From assembly GCA_918807975.1 (NCBI GenBank), contig OU964918.1:58016477-58080476 (forward strand): 64,000 bases of DNA, given 5' to 3'. Within the stretch, counting starts at the first letter, position 1. Every line of letters begins with the position of its first letter. This document shows positions 1 to 11,280 of the stretch, piece after piece. The translations under genes and the position numbers were made by a program. Under the pieces are notes generated by a model, which worked only from the letters and a program-made list of their open reading frames with translations, did not search any database and had not been told where the DNA came from. The stretch is from Aplidium turbinatum (lineage: Eukaryota; Chordata; Ascidiacea; Aplousobranchia; Polyclinidae).

Positions 1-44
1 CAGTGCCTCGAATGGCTTTACAGCATGTTTTATGTTTTGTTTGT

Positions 45-232
45 TGTATCCAGGCTTTCACCTGGTGGTTGAAGATTTAGATAAAGGAAGGCAAGGAAGT
101 CAATTTTCATGTCTACAGTTAAGCATCCCACCAAAGACACAGCTGCATGCTCATGAGCGGCGTCGAACAGGCGCCCTTTCGATTGCCGTTCCAGCGCTCT
201 CACCACTGGGCTATGCAGCCGACTCGGCTATG
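45..232 (-). repeat. tRNA-derived SINE, family A
   Basis: Read on the minus strand this begins with a tRNA-like head: an A-box region (TAGCCCAGTGGTGAGAGCG) followed by a B-box-like GTTCGACGCC, then a body and a tail ending in a segment matching GGTTGAAGATTTAGAT on the plus strand. The same body recurs at 8112-8330 and 9206-9306. I call it a SINE because of the split internal promoter layout and dispersed copies; it is not a functional tRNA, since no cloverleaf closes. Confidence 0.7.
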
Positions 233-239
233 CAGCCTG

Positions 240-1700
240 ACATGTTTTATCTCCGTAGGACGATTTATCTCCGTAGGACGACAGGCGCTTGCCGTTGGCA
301 ATCACTTTTATTTCTTGCATTGCTTATTTGTTGTTGCGATGAATATTGTCACAACAGCACTAAGCTTCAGGTTTCATTGGTGGAGTTATTTTGATAAGGC
401 GGTTGTTTCTTGGCTTCTTCTTTTTGTACCATGCCTGTTCAAGGCTTTGGATTTCATTAATAGTTCTTTCCAATTTCCATTTATCCCGGCATTTAACTAT
501 AACATTTTTTTGTGGTTGTAACGTGAAGATGATCCTTGAGGTTATTGAGGAAAGCAAGTCGATGTTTTCTACGAGCTCGTTTTCCTATGATCTTTTCACT
601 AAAAGCAGTGCGTTCTAACTTTTCCTGCTCACGATATGGCCAAAAAGCTTGTTTTCCGCTTGAAAGCTTGTCTTGGCTAAGTAACAATGTAAGCCTCTTC
701 GCTTGTTCAGTTTCGCTGTAGAAGAGACACAAACTTGCTTAGAAATCAACACCTTGCTGGCCACCACCCATTCAAAAAAGAACGTCTTTCGATGAAATTG
801 AAACGATAATTTTATTCAAGTCTCCTATTTGTCATCATCATCATCATCACGTGCCGTTTCCGATCTAAAGAATGACTTCATTTGCTTCCACATGTCACGT
901 TCTTCCGTTACTCTTGCTATTCAAATACTCGTCTATTCAAAAATACTTATGCTGGACTTTAATCGTTCTCACCCGTTCTTATTACATTAATTTAGCTTTA
1001 GAAACCGTTGAATCGATAAAAACGACAGATGTGCTGGCTGGTGAACGGCTGACAAGTGCAATGATGCAAGTCTAACAGCAAAAGGCAAAATCGCTCACTT
1101 GATAAACTGACAAATTTAGCGTTTGCGCTGAAACGATGAAACTGATAAAAACTGATTTTGATAAAAAATCGACAATCTTCAAGGAAATTTGTTGCATTTT
1201 GGAAGTAGACCTAAACCTTTTATAGATGTAAACTTTCACATTGGAAACTTTAAGTTTGCAAAAGTATATGACGTTTTTGGATGAAAGCTTTATGCATTGT
1301 TGTTGCCACTTTCCAGTTTTGTTTGAAGATTATATTCCCAAGAGGGAAATAAAACTCGCCCGGCCAATCGTGATGTCACAAGTCTGAGTTTTGTGCTTTG
1401 CCTTCCCAAGATAGAAGAAATCTTGAACGAAATTTAATTACATAACTAATAGACAAGTAAAGATGGTTGCAAACTGACTGCTGTTAAAATGACGTTTCGA
1501 AATTACGCAATTGACACGACAAACATACATATTTCAGTTTTTAATCTCTGTTTTTAATACATAACTCTCTCTGTTTTTAATACATAAGGAATTGGGGTTT
1601 GCATTGAAAAGATAAAATTAGTAAGCTTACCATGCATTTTGATCAAAAAAACATCGTCATCGACGTCATCTGCTAAAAAAGTTTGAATTCGTTTAACAAG
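240..1700. other. No recognised feature
   Basis: I see only short unrelated open frames here, a short (TCA)n tract near 835-849 and otherwise plain AT-rich sequence. No domain, RNA or terminal repeat could be recognised. Confidence 0.5.
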
Positions 1701-1712
1701 CGGCCTCTAAAT

Positions 1713-2140
1713 CAGTGGTTCTTAACCTCTTGCCTTGTCGGCACCACCTTGAAATTACCGACCAGTTCTCGAACCCCTTCCTAGGATAGGCTGAAAAGTA
1801 ATAGTAAAAAAATGAAAATAAAACAAAAAGCAGAAAAAATATAAAAATTAAATTTTTATCTCTACATTAGTGGAGGAGTAATTTTGCATTAGTTACCCCC
1901 CATTCCAATTGGTGGGGGGTAAGCACTCCAGCGCTCCCCCCTCTAACGGAGCCCATGGCTGCAAGCACAAATTTTCCCAAGCAAACCTTTAGTTCGAAAT
2001 TTTTGTTTAAACCTGGTAAAACAACTTTGCTTTTTATGTCATATTATAACAAGCCTTGATAATTCAGCACCCCCGCACCGCCTATAGGCACAGGTCTCGC
2101 ACCCCTTAGTGGTGCGTACACTCCTAGTTAAGAATCCCTG
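1713..2140. mobile_element. Non-autonomous hAT-like element
   Basis: The left end reads CAGTGGTTCTTAAC and the right end is the reverse complement of CAGGGATTCTTAAC, the classic hAT terminal form. The flanking octamers CTCTAAAT and CCCTAAAG match at six of eight positions, which fits a worn 8-bp target duplication. It has no coding capacity. Its interior carries the left arm of the inverted repeat listed at 1801-2337. Confidence 0.65.
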
Positions 2141-2337
2141 CCCTAAAGGTTTGCTTGGGAAAATTTGTGCTTGCAGCCATGGGCTCCGTTAGAGGGGGGG
2201 GGGTCGCTGAGGTGATTACCCCCCACCAATTGGAGTGGGGGGGTAACTAATGCAAAACTACTCCTCCACTAATGTAGAGATAAAAATTTAATTGTTATAG
2301 TTTTTCTGCTTTTGTGTTTTAATTTCATTTTTTTATT
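1801..2337. repeat. Inverted repeat with ~190-bp arms
   Basis: Positions 1801-1993 are repeated in reverse complement at about 2143-2337, including runs of C and G around CCCCCATTCCAATTGG and the segment GCCCATGGCTGCAAGCAC. The loop (1994-2142) contains the right end of the hAT-like element, so one arm lies inside that element and the other just outside it. The right arm abuts the hAT transposase fragment that follows. Confidence 0.8.
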
Positions 2338-3273
2338 TTGTTGCACAACTTTTTAGTTGTTTGCTTGGAAACTCCGACTCGAAAGACAACGCAAATATGC
2401 AGTAGAGACCTGCATAATGCTATGGGAATTGTTCAGGAGCTAAGTAGTTTGCAAAATCAGTCTGGCAAGTTCAAAATCGCCCTGCAGGAGGAATCCCGCC
2501 ATGGCTTGCACACTTTGTGCCAAACAAGATGGCTGACCCGTGTACCGGCCATTTCTTCAGTGTTGTCAAACTACGAAGCCTTGCTAAACACACTTCAAAA
2601 TTTCAACAATGCAAAATCATTAGGCCTTTATTCCCAATTATTGCAAGGCAACACATACTTTGCATTGCAGCTTTGCCAAGTTTTATTCAAACTACTTGAA
2701 AAGATAACTGGCCTGTTGCAGACCAAGTCTTATACCATCAGCGACATGATGGATCTGGTTGAAAACTCAAAAGTTATTTACCAGAGTCTTAGAAATGAAG
2801 AACAATTTATGCAGTTATACAAGGAATTTCAACAGCAAGTAGATAGCTTAGGCTTAGCTGAAGTCCAAATTTCAAGAAAGCGCTGTGAGCAAAGTGCTTC
2901 CCATGACCTCGCTTCTCATTGCAGAAGGCAGTTCTATGGATCTATTGACAGCATAGTGCAAGGCCTCACCCACCGCTGCAATGGCGAAGAAATTAAAACT
3001 CACCAAATGCTTGAAGTTTTAGTATCTGGCACAGTCAATGACGGTGTTGTTACAGCGTTGGAACGATATGGCTTCGACATGAAAATTTTGGGCCAAGATT
3101 TAAGCCACTTCCATCAGAAATTTGGGCTAATTAAGTATGTGTGCGATGTTCGAAACAAGTTAATGGGACTTAGGCCTATTATTGTCAAAGAGTTTTATGC
3201 CAGTGTGGAAAAACTTGTAAAATTGCTATTGGTTAATTATAGCCTATATTTCTTTGTACTGATATATATTTAA
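2338..3273 (+). CDS. hAT-type transposase fragment (ZMYM1/DUF4371-like)
   Basis: An open frame of 311 residues resembling the middle of the large hAT transposases annotated as zinc-finger MYM-type 1-like or DUF4371 proteins. The recognisable motif is CQTRWLTR near residue 61, followed by the helical segment that precedes the C-terminal dimerisation region. The N-terminal zinc finger and first catalytic part are missing, and the frame ends just after LLLVN, where the AEAERSFS dimerisation motif would be expected. The codons from about 3240 on are not transposase. The fragment lies upstream of the first visible exon of lectin gene 1, probably in its intron 2. It is a transposon remnant, not a host gene; the exact hAT subgroup is uncertain. 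Confidence 0.7.
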   Translation: MLHNFLVVCLETPTRKTTQICSRDLHNAMGIVQELSSLQNQSGKFKIALQEESRHGLHTLCQTRWLTRVPAISSVLSNYEALLNTLQNFNNAKSLGLYSQLLQGNTYFALQLCQVLFKLLEKITGLLQTKSYTISDMMDLVENSKVIYQSLRNEEQFMQLYKEFQQQVDSLGLAEVQISRKRCEQSASHDLASHCRRQFYGSIDSIVQGLTHRCNGEEIKTHQMLEVLVSGTVNDGVVTALERYGFDMKILGQDLSHFHQKFGLIKYVCDVRNKLMGLRPIIVKEFYASVEKLVKLLLVNYSLYFFVLIYI

Positions 3274-3393
3274 TTTTGAACTTTGGTTACGATGTTTTTC
3301 TGATGCACTTTAGTACTTTGGTGGTATGAAAGCAAACCAAGTTCAAGAAACTTAAGTTACCACTTTGAAAAGCTAAATAAATCAGTTTTCCAG

Positions 3394-5701
3394 GTTTTCC
3401 AGAAGAGAATAGATGGTTCAGAGGATTTCTATAGGAACTTTGCTGATTACGTCAAAGGTTTTGGTCGATTGGAAGGAGAATTCTGGTTGGGTGAGGAAAT
3501 ACTTTTGAAGTGTTGACTAAAATGATTACACTTGATTTCAGCAAACAATCGTTTTCATCAGGTTATTGATGCTGCATTTGCATAAAGGAATATATACAGA
3601 TATTATGGCCAAGAAACGCAATCCAAGCTACCATTTATTTACCATCAAGTAGCTTAGGTATATTTGTAAAAGTCCAACTTCATCTTGCAGTAACATAAAG
3701 CACTCCTAAAATTTTAATATGACCACAATCAACTTCGACGTTTCTTATGCAGTTGCATCGCTTTTGGATGTGGACTTTGATTTATTAAAACTTTATGTCG
3801 CCTATGATATCACAGAGCAAGTAGCGCGTTTTGACAAAATTGAAAAAAAAAAAATCATTTCAAAACGTAAAACCAAAAATATGGCTCAATAAACACTTCG
3901 GTCTTCTGGGCTGGTTTTCATTGCTTAATTTCTTACATAAATCTATGTGTTGGGGTTTTATAGCCTCGTGGTCGTGGACATAGGCTACCTAGTGCACTGA
4001 TGAGGCTGTAAGACTGAAACGGTGTACCACAGTCTGCAGTTTTGGGTTAACCTATAGATCCTTCCCTTGGATATGTCCACATTACAAAATGAAAAGCTAG
4101 GCCCCAGACAGCAGGCTTGTACAAATTGTAGCCTATTAATTTTGGGTCAAATGATAATGTTGAAACGCCGCGCAAACAGCAGTTTGAGCCACATTGCATT
4201 ATCGTAAATATGAAAGAAAAGATGTGTTTAACAATATTGCTTAATCATTTCATTTCTTTCAGGATTAGATGTCATTCACAAATTGACTAAAGATGGAGGA
4301 TATGAAATGAGAGTAGACATGGAGGATTTTGAAAATCAAACTAGATATGCTTCATACAAGTAAGAGAAACATTTTTTCTTAGCACTTTAAATTAAATATC
4401 TAGACTTGATTTTATGTTTTATTTGTAGGCTATAAGTTACTACATTCAGGCAAGAAATGCGCTAGAATTTACAAAAACTAGACTTTGGTGAGTTATCATG
4501 TGACAAATTTCTCTCAAAAGCCTAACCCAACGAAGTTAGCATTGTTTATCGAGTAAATATAAAATGTCAATACACTGCTTCGCTGATTTGCATTCCGTCG
4601 CTAGTCACATGCATTTTGTCCCATTCCGTCTTCGGTACAAGCTACTCTCAGCAAATTTAGAAAATAGAGAGTTTTTATGCATTTACGTTAGATACAAGCT
4701 GATGGGTAGCCTACGCATTACCAACTTAAATCTACAGATTCTGTGATAACCAGGTTCACGATTTGATGACATTTTAATGAGATTTTGGTATGACGGGACA
4801 AGGTTTTGAACTTATGTTCACAGGTCAAACATGGAACACTACAACCACTATAGCAGCAAAACAGTTTCAGTTTGACATAAAGGTGATTTATACATCTTGT
4901 ATTCAGCATTATCATCTTCATACTGAAATACAATTATTTCTATATCAACCTGTGTCTTAGTTATAAGTTTCACAGTCACTGTTTTGTCACTGTCTGATTT
5001 ACAAACATTGTCAAAAATCAAAATAGTCACTGTTAAAATATTTCTGTTGGTGTCTTGTGTCCTTCGTTAATAGACCTGTGTAACTTATATCTTTGGTCTC
5101 TATGTTTTTTGTTTCAGTGACTTTGTGGTTGGAGTTGGAACAAATTATACAATGACTTTTGGAGGATACAGTGGAACTGCAGGTAGAGTTTGTTTCAACT
5201 CGACAGTTGATCGAGAGACAAATTATTAAAATAACAGTTTTTTAAACGACATTTCCATAAAACGACAATCCATTGTGGTAGCTGTGATCAAAATGACAGT
5301 TTATTAAAAAATTAGCCCAATTTATTTGTTGTTATTCAATATTTTTTAATACAATAAAGTATTGTTTGAGTTTTTCTAGATTTATTTTTTTGCGACACAA
5401 TAAGACCAACTGTTGACCATCATGGACTATCAATTTTTTTTTTGAATTGTTACATTTTGCAGGACAAGCTTTGCAATCTGCTCGATTCACTGCCAAAGAT
5501 CGTGATCAGGACATTCTTCCGAAAAATTGCGCCACCTATTACAAAGGTGGTTGGTGGTATAAACTTTGTCATTATGCCAATCCCAATGGATTGTACTTGG
5601 GAGGACCACACGAGTCATATGCAGATGGAATAGAATGGCATCCTTGGCATGAATTCCATTACTGTCTCAAACGAATTGAAATGAAGCTTAATATAAAATG
5701 A
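3394..5701 (+). CDS. Ficolin-like fibrinogen-domain lectin, gene 1 (5' exons outside window)
   Basis: Four exons encode the C-terminal part of a fibrinogen-related domain: 3394-3490 (97 nt), 4263-4359 (97), 5118-5182 (65) and 5463-5701 (239, with TGA stop). All junctions have GT and AG and the phases join into one open frame. Visible family features are [16 protein letters not shown], the calcium-site form DRDQD, and [18 protein letters not shown] near the end, with both late cysteines present. Such domains in ficolins and tachylectins bind acetylated sugars outside the cell and act in innate recognition. Exons 1-2 (signal peptide, collagen-like part, first domain exon) are not in the 3.4 kb to the left and are presumably off the edge. 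The visible part is intact. Intron 1 of this set holds a decayed hammerhead motif. Confidence 0.85.
3992..4039 (+). ncRNA. Degenerate hammerhead ribozyme motif
   Basis: The core CTGATGA (3997-4003) is followed by a weak stem II with GTAA loop, then GAAA (4016-4019), a stem III with one mismatch, and a GTC triplet (4032-4034) leading into TGCAG, which pairs with TGCA just before the core (four pairs). It is clearly related to the better copy at 49778-49824. Stem II has a C-A mismatch, so activity is doubtful. Confidence 0.6.
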
Positions 5702-6600
5702 AAACTGAAACTTGTATCCACAGTAGTAATCAATACACTTAGCTAACTGTATGAACATGTAAGCAGAAAAATGATGGACTCACACAGGTCGGTTGCACTA
5801 ACATACTTTATAAATAATTGCAAAACTGACATTATTTACGTTCTCGCAACAAGGTTCTGTAATTTTTATGTTTTAGGTAATGTTTCCCAGTGGGGTAAAT
5901 TACACCCGGGAGGTAATATGCATTTTTTAGGGATAAAGCAACTGCACAATTACGCTAAAATGTCATCCATTATCATCAATGATCACTACAAAAACAAAAT
6001 CTCCTGGAATCTAAGCAGTAGGCTATATCTTCTGCAATCTGTATCACATTTTTCACCGTATCCACCACACATACAGTAATGTGCAATACCTGTGGATGGG
6101 AAGAACGCTACGTCAACTACAGTCGAATAAGACTGTGCAGCGTGCATTTGCGCAACGATTTGGAAGAAAAGGGCCAGATGGAAAGCAGATTTAGACATAG
6201 CATAAAAAGTTCGAACAAGAAGGATAACTCCAGTACACAAAATGCTTTTTCTATGTTATTGTGTGACATTTCTACATCTAAAAAGTAAAACGCCTGAAAA
6301 TTAAACGATAACATTTTATGTTGCATCTGTATATAGGCCTACTGTTAAAATTTGAGATTGTATAAACGATAATTGGCAAAGTTACAAGACTGTACAACGA
6401 TATAAAAAATTTTGAAACACCCTGTATACTATTATATCATTGCAAAACCATTCGGTGTTTTCTCATTGAAAAGATATCAAGCTTGATTTATATTTTTTCC
6501 GACAAGACATAGTTCTTTTTTCGATAATGCTTCTTGACCGATGCATTCGGGAAATTCAATAGAGAAGACATAGTTTTTCAAGAATGAAATACCACAGTCT
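5702..6600. other. 3' flank of gene 1, no recognised feature
   Basis: Downstream of the gene 1 stop I see no further exon, RNA or transposon end. Several short frames occur but show no family resemblance. Confidence 0.5.
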
Positions 6601-6619
6601 TGGACGCACTTTAATCAGG

Positions 6620-7190
6620 TTTTTGAACTATTATGGAGGCTCAAATTGTGGAACAGAAGAAGCAGCAGGGATTTCGTCGCACATTTTTTACATTGAATCA
6701 GTTTGTTGATGACAATGACAAAGGTTAACAAATCGTAGATGGAGCAAAACCTAATATGTAAAAGCATTTGGGTCAACTTGTAAATTACGTGGATTGCTAC
6801 ATTCCAGATGGAGAAACAGCAACTCTTCAGTAATGCGTGCAGCTGTTTATAGAGGATGAAGACGAGGTTACAGATGTTGAATTTCTAGGCAAGAAAGAAT
6901 GGATCGCAATAAGATTAAAGTAAAGGCAGTGATCGGAGTTTTAGCATATTTGCTATTGCTGGTCAATGGCCCTTCTTCTGCAGAAGCTGAAAGATCGTTT
7001 AGCTCGCTACTCCGCTTAAAAACATGGCTCCGAAGCACAATGACTGCTTCAAGACTCAGTTTCATTGCCATGTGCCATGCCCATTAAGTGTATTTGGATG
7101 AAGCAAGCTTAAGTGTAGATGAAATCTGCAAAGAATTTTTTTCTAACAATGCACAAAAATTTAAAGTCTTTGGCGACTTCTGACAGTTCT
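6620..7190 (+). pseudogene. hAT transposase C-terminal fragment
   Basis: The open stretch 6899-7087 carries the hAT dimerisation signature PSSAEAERSFSSLLRLKTW followed by LRSTMTASRL. Upstream (6620-6890) the same protein continues with several stops in its frame. It is a worn remnant lying downstream of gene 1. Together with the fragment at 2338-3273 it brackets the gene 1 exons, but the two meet at overlapping positions of the protein (both show LLLVN), so they look like separate copies rather than one split element. Confidence 0.7.
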
Positions 7191-8050
7191 GCTTAGAATA
7201 GAAGCAGAATGCACACAGTGTTTTATTTGAGTTGAGGTGTTCGTTTATAATGTTATTTCTTTGTAGTTTTTGTGAGATTTTGGCACAAGGTATTACCTGG
7301 GTGTTATGGCATTTTTTGTTTAGTGTTATTTCTTATACGGCGCAGATGGTATAGGCTTTCCTATAGTATCGATCAAGATGTCTCCTTATTTTCAGTTCTT
7401 GTAAAATTTAATGCATTATTAGCTTTTTTTTTTCTAAGTTGAATGTAGACTTAACTTTAGATGCTGAAACGTTTCATTTCACTGTGGATGTTATGGCACA
7501 GGTTGTCGTGCTGCATTCATGTAATTGTAAATTAAATTTTATAGATTATAGCTTTGACCTTAACGCTTTTGTCCTTTTAATTCTAACGTTTTAGCGTCTG
7601 AAGTGCAAAATTTGGAGGACTTGAGCCAAGGAAGAATACAGAGAGGGATTTGGCGTACGTCTCCTCTTCCAGTCAAATTGTCTCAAAATCTCAAAAAAAT
7701 GTAGCAAATGTTAAAAAGCTTTTGCTCGTGATTTCAGATTTCTTTGAAAGAATTTTTCAATTTTAAATCGTGCTGAAAGGCAAAAATGCTGCGCCTTCGG
7801 CGCGAAACATGCAGTCTAAGACGCTGTATAAGAAACTGAAGCATTTAGGATTTCGAACGGGGTCTGGGGAGCGACCTTCCAGAAGTATATGTGATGCGAT
7901 AATCCAATAAGCCCTTGTCGATGTCAAAACATCGTTCCCTCCCCTGCTTAAATTACCCCCCAATCTCAAGAAGTTTTCGGAGCCCTTGTCTTTAGCAATT
8001 TGTTATGGTTCATTTCTTCTAATATTTTTCTTCGTGAAAGAACTTATATA
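7190..8050. other. No recognised feature
   Basis: AT-rich sequence with no convincing coding segment; the 3' remainder of the hAT remnant may extend a little into it but its end was not found. Confidence 0.4.
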
Positions 8051-8390
8051 GCATGATGTTTAATGCTCGATAGGAATATCGTTTCATCCATCACTTTTCA
8101 ATATGTTCAACTGCGAGTGAAGTTATATTTTTTGTCGTATCCAAGCTTATGCCCAGTAGTTAAAAATTTAGATTAAGTAAACGGAAAAGTGTGGAAGCCA
8201 ATCTTCGTGTCCATCTTCAATCCTGGATGTAAGTGTGTTGACAAAAACACCGCGCATGCCCTCGACCGGTGTCTAACCAGCACCCTTTTGAACGTCGTAG
8301 CAGGGCTCTCACCATCGCATTGAACGCATTGAAATGTGATGAATGAAACAATATTCCTATCGAGCAATAGACATCATGCTGCATGAGTAT
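8051..8390. mobile_element. Small element with inverted ends carrying a SINE
   Basis: The left end, with GCATGATGTTTAATGCTCG, is repeated in reverse complement at about 8340-8390 over roughly 45 bp with few differences. Between the ends lies a minus-strand SINE of family A (8112-8330), recognisable by the same tail and tRNA-like head as at 45-232. Either the SINE inserted into a foldback element or the pair was mobilised as one unit. Confidence 0.6.
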
Positions 8391-8394
8391 AAAC

Positions 8395-9180
8395 AATATT
8401 AAAAGTAAAGTAATGAATCATACTGTAGCTAATTGCTACTTTTCCTTGGTGACTCTTTGAAAACATTTGGAAAACGCCAGTCTAAAGCTTCATGTGAAGT
8501 TGAAGCTGTCATAATTTACACTAGTGTGAGGATTACTGGCGTACAGTAGGCTACAACTCCAATTGGGTAATTTATATAACAACTACAAAACTTTGAACCT
8601 TGTTTATTAGATTTGCTTTACAATCCAATGATCCCTTTCGTTACTAGAATTAAAGGTATGTTTGTTATAAGATAGGCTTTATTTAGGTTTTCGTTATTTT
8701 GTTTCTTTTTTTACGTTGTGATATAGTTTGACTTGTTGTAGAAAGCACTTTGTAGATATAACTGTCACCTATCGTTAAATTCCAATTGGGTAATCTAAAC
8801 TCCAATTGGTTAATCTACCAAGTTCCACAGTAAATTTATTAGAAAAACTTTTACCAAAAAGTAAAGTAATGAATCATCCAGTTAAGCCTATCTTATAACA
8901 AACATAGGCCTACCTTTAAATCTAGTAACGAAAGGGATCATTGGATTGTAAAGCAAATCTAATAAACAAGGTTCAAAATTTTGTAGTTGTCATATAAATT
9001 ACCCAATTGAAGTTGTAGCCTACTGTACGCCAGTAATCCTCACACTAGTGTAAATTATGACAGCTTCAACTTCACATGAAGCGTTAGATTGGCGTTTTCC
9101 AAATGCTTTTAAAGAATCACCAAGGAAAAGTAGCAATTAGCTACAGTATGATTCATTACTTTACTTTTAATATTGTCTAT
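8395..9180. repeat. Foldback repeat with ~285-bp arms
   Basis: The segment 8395-8680 recurs in reverse complement at about 8880-9180, with a loop of roughly 200 bp. Shared landmarks include CTAATTGCTACTTTTCC and GTGTGAGGATTACTGGCG. Arms are well over 90 percent alike by eye. The right arm has TAGGCCTA at 8905-8912 where the left arm has only TA (8657-8658), a 6-bp insertion. No coding capacity. Confidence 0.85.
8905..8912. other. 6-bp micro-insertion (TA to TAGGCCTA)
   Basis: The other arm of the same foldback repeat reads AAAGGTATGTTTG at 8653-8665; here, in reverse complement, it reads AAAGGTAGGCCTATGTTTG. The only difference is six extra bases after TA. Confidence 0.85.
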
Positions 9181-9205
9181 ATATTGTTTAACATACTCAT
9201 ATAGC

Positions 9206-9375
9206 CAATCAAGGCAAGGAAGCCAGTCTCCGTGTCCACCTTCAGGCATGCCTTTAAGTGTCCTGCGGCCAGAGACACAGCCGCATGCTCTTGAGCGGTG
9301 TCGAATTCATTACTTTCCGTCCACTTTCACTTAATCTAAATCTTCAACCACCGGGTGTAAGCCTGGACACGACAA
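9206..9375. repeat. Family A SINE pieces in opposite orientation
   Basis: Positions 9206-9306 match the body of the family A SINE on the minus strand. Positions 9310-9375 match its tail on the plus strand. The two pieces therefore sit head to head as a rearranged or double insertion. Confidence 0.55.
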
Positions 9376-9439
9376 ACATTTATTTGTTTCAAAACACTTT
9401 AAAAGTCGATTGGTAGAAACAACAGTTATCTTGAACTGA

Positions 9440-10500
9440 ACCACAGCGCAAACGAGCTTAGCAACCCTGAATTGTGAATTACAGTACAAGTTAGTTTCAG
9501 ATCTATCTTGAATTTGTGTTGTCATTCTATCTTCGCCTAAGTTGCTTGCTATATTTCATGTTTTGATAATCAAGTGTGTATTTGCAACAAAAAGTGAAAA
9601 GCCATTAAATGAAAGTAAATTACAAAATAAACAAAATCCTCCATTGTGTTCCTTGTACCATCTTTTAGCAACAACGCCAAGGTCTTGTTGACTTATAGCC
9701 ATCCATTGAAGAAACCAATAAAAGCGACATCTACAACAGAGGAAGAACTGGAACGAAAAAATATTCCAGCCAACCAATCAATTGTCTTTTACGTTGATTC
9801 AACGTCCACAGACGTAGAACTGATTTGCATAATGGGATGCAAAATAAGAATAGGTTTGCTGTACAAATAAAGAACCTATAAGCGTCTATAAACACTCGGA
9901 TGACATTTATCGTTTTATTCTGGACAAGAAATTTAAATAAAGAACCATTTTCAGTTTTGCAGCCTAGAAGCTTTAAGTTGAACTTGGCTTATTTTGCGTG
10001 TTGTTCTTGATAATCGTAATTTTTAACATGAATTTTATATGCAATCGTATTCCTGCATGGCAAGGAATCAGGGTTGTTGACTATAATGGAAGTGAATGTT
10101 GTCCATTCTCATATTCATCATAGTGGCATTGTTTAGCTATGTAAAGAGATAACGTGGAGGCTAACGGTTTAAAAACTGTGGCTTAAAACTTGCAGCAATT
10201 TGCATATCTAAATAACAGTTTTTAGGCAAAATTTTAAATATGATTACGACTAAACAGGCGAACCAAAGCAATTTTCCAGTTAGGCAAAGGGATCTTTTTT
10301 GCATTGATTCAACATTAGCAGATGATTGAATCAAAGTAAGAAGGGACATTTTGCTAAAGAAAAGGTGAGTTCAGTGATGTAGGATTGTGTCAGCTAAACA
10401 GCTTTCCAAATATAAGTGGTCGATTTATTGACGGCAGCACGAAACTTTGCTCCATAAAAATCGCTCGAAATAGGTTGAAAGCGTAACTCTTTCCAGCTAA
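9440..10500 (+). repeat. Upstream segment duplicated 5' of gene 3
   Basis: This 1-kb stretch is collinear with 23650-24690. Shared markers include CCTAAGTTGCTTGCTATATT, CTCCATTGTGTTCCTTG and TTTTGCAGCCTAGAAG. It lies 1.3 kb upstream of the gene 2 start; the partner lies 0.4 kb upstream of the gene 3 start. The extra distance here is filled by a SINE and a LINE end. It therefore belongs to the duplicated gene unit and may hold promoter sequence. No conserved reading frame is shared, so I do not call a gene. Confidence 0.8.
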
Positions 10501-10599
10501 TGTTAGGAGAGGGTAAGGGAATAATTTTAACTTTAGCCCTGAATTTAGAGTACAACAGTATATTATAAGACCTCTAGTATAATGTTTTTTTAAATTTCC

Positions 10600-10835
10600 G
10601 ATTAAGAGGCTTTTGACGCATGGCCGGTTACCGAGATTGCCAGAGTGTAGTTTTTCGATTGTTGAAGTGTTGCCAGAAAATTATTCCATCCATTAGATGC
10701 CGCTGAATGGAGAGCAGTCCTTAGAATGCGTTGCTCAAGCGCACACCCAGAGAATCGAACCAGCGCCAGCTTGATCTTGAAGTTTTTTTGTTTACAAAGT
10801 CACGCCATAACCAACTGAGCTATCTAGAGGCGCAC
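10600..10835 (-). repeat. tRNA-derived SINE, family B
   Basis: On the minus strand it starts with a tRNA-like head (TAGCTCAGTTGGTTATGGCG as A-box region, GGTTCGATTCTC as B box) and continues into a body shared with 22944-23280 and 61925-62150. Shared body markers are GAGCAACGCATTCT and TCTCGGTAACCGGCC. Confidence 0.8.
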
Positions 10836-11280
10836 AAGCGTAAACAGGCAAGCTTTGGGTGACCACTAATTTAAAAATGTCAGTTTATCTATTTATTTAT
10901 TTTTATTTAAAAAGTATCTGGCAGTACTTTATCCTCCCATCCCGTAATTTTATGAATCCCTGATGTTGCCCTTTCTTGCCCGAAGTGCAATATCGTGCAT
11001 TGTGAGGGTATTTAAGAAAAAACCCTTTGAAAGTTCGTTTTACAGGATTGGCGCATTGTCTAGTGTCCTTTTGACAGCGCTTTCTTAACAACCACCTCCC
11101 GTCGACAACCATCCATTACAACGACTTGCTGTTGAAAAGTATCTTGAGCAACAGTTGTTAGCCTGAGGTTTTCAATTGGTTATTGCAGCAGAAGCATGCC
11201 AAAGACAAGTAAATCTACGTGAAAAGCAAACAAAATCTTGTTATTATCTACAACCCAATATAGTCAATAAACTCAACAGG

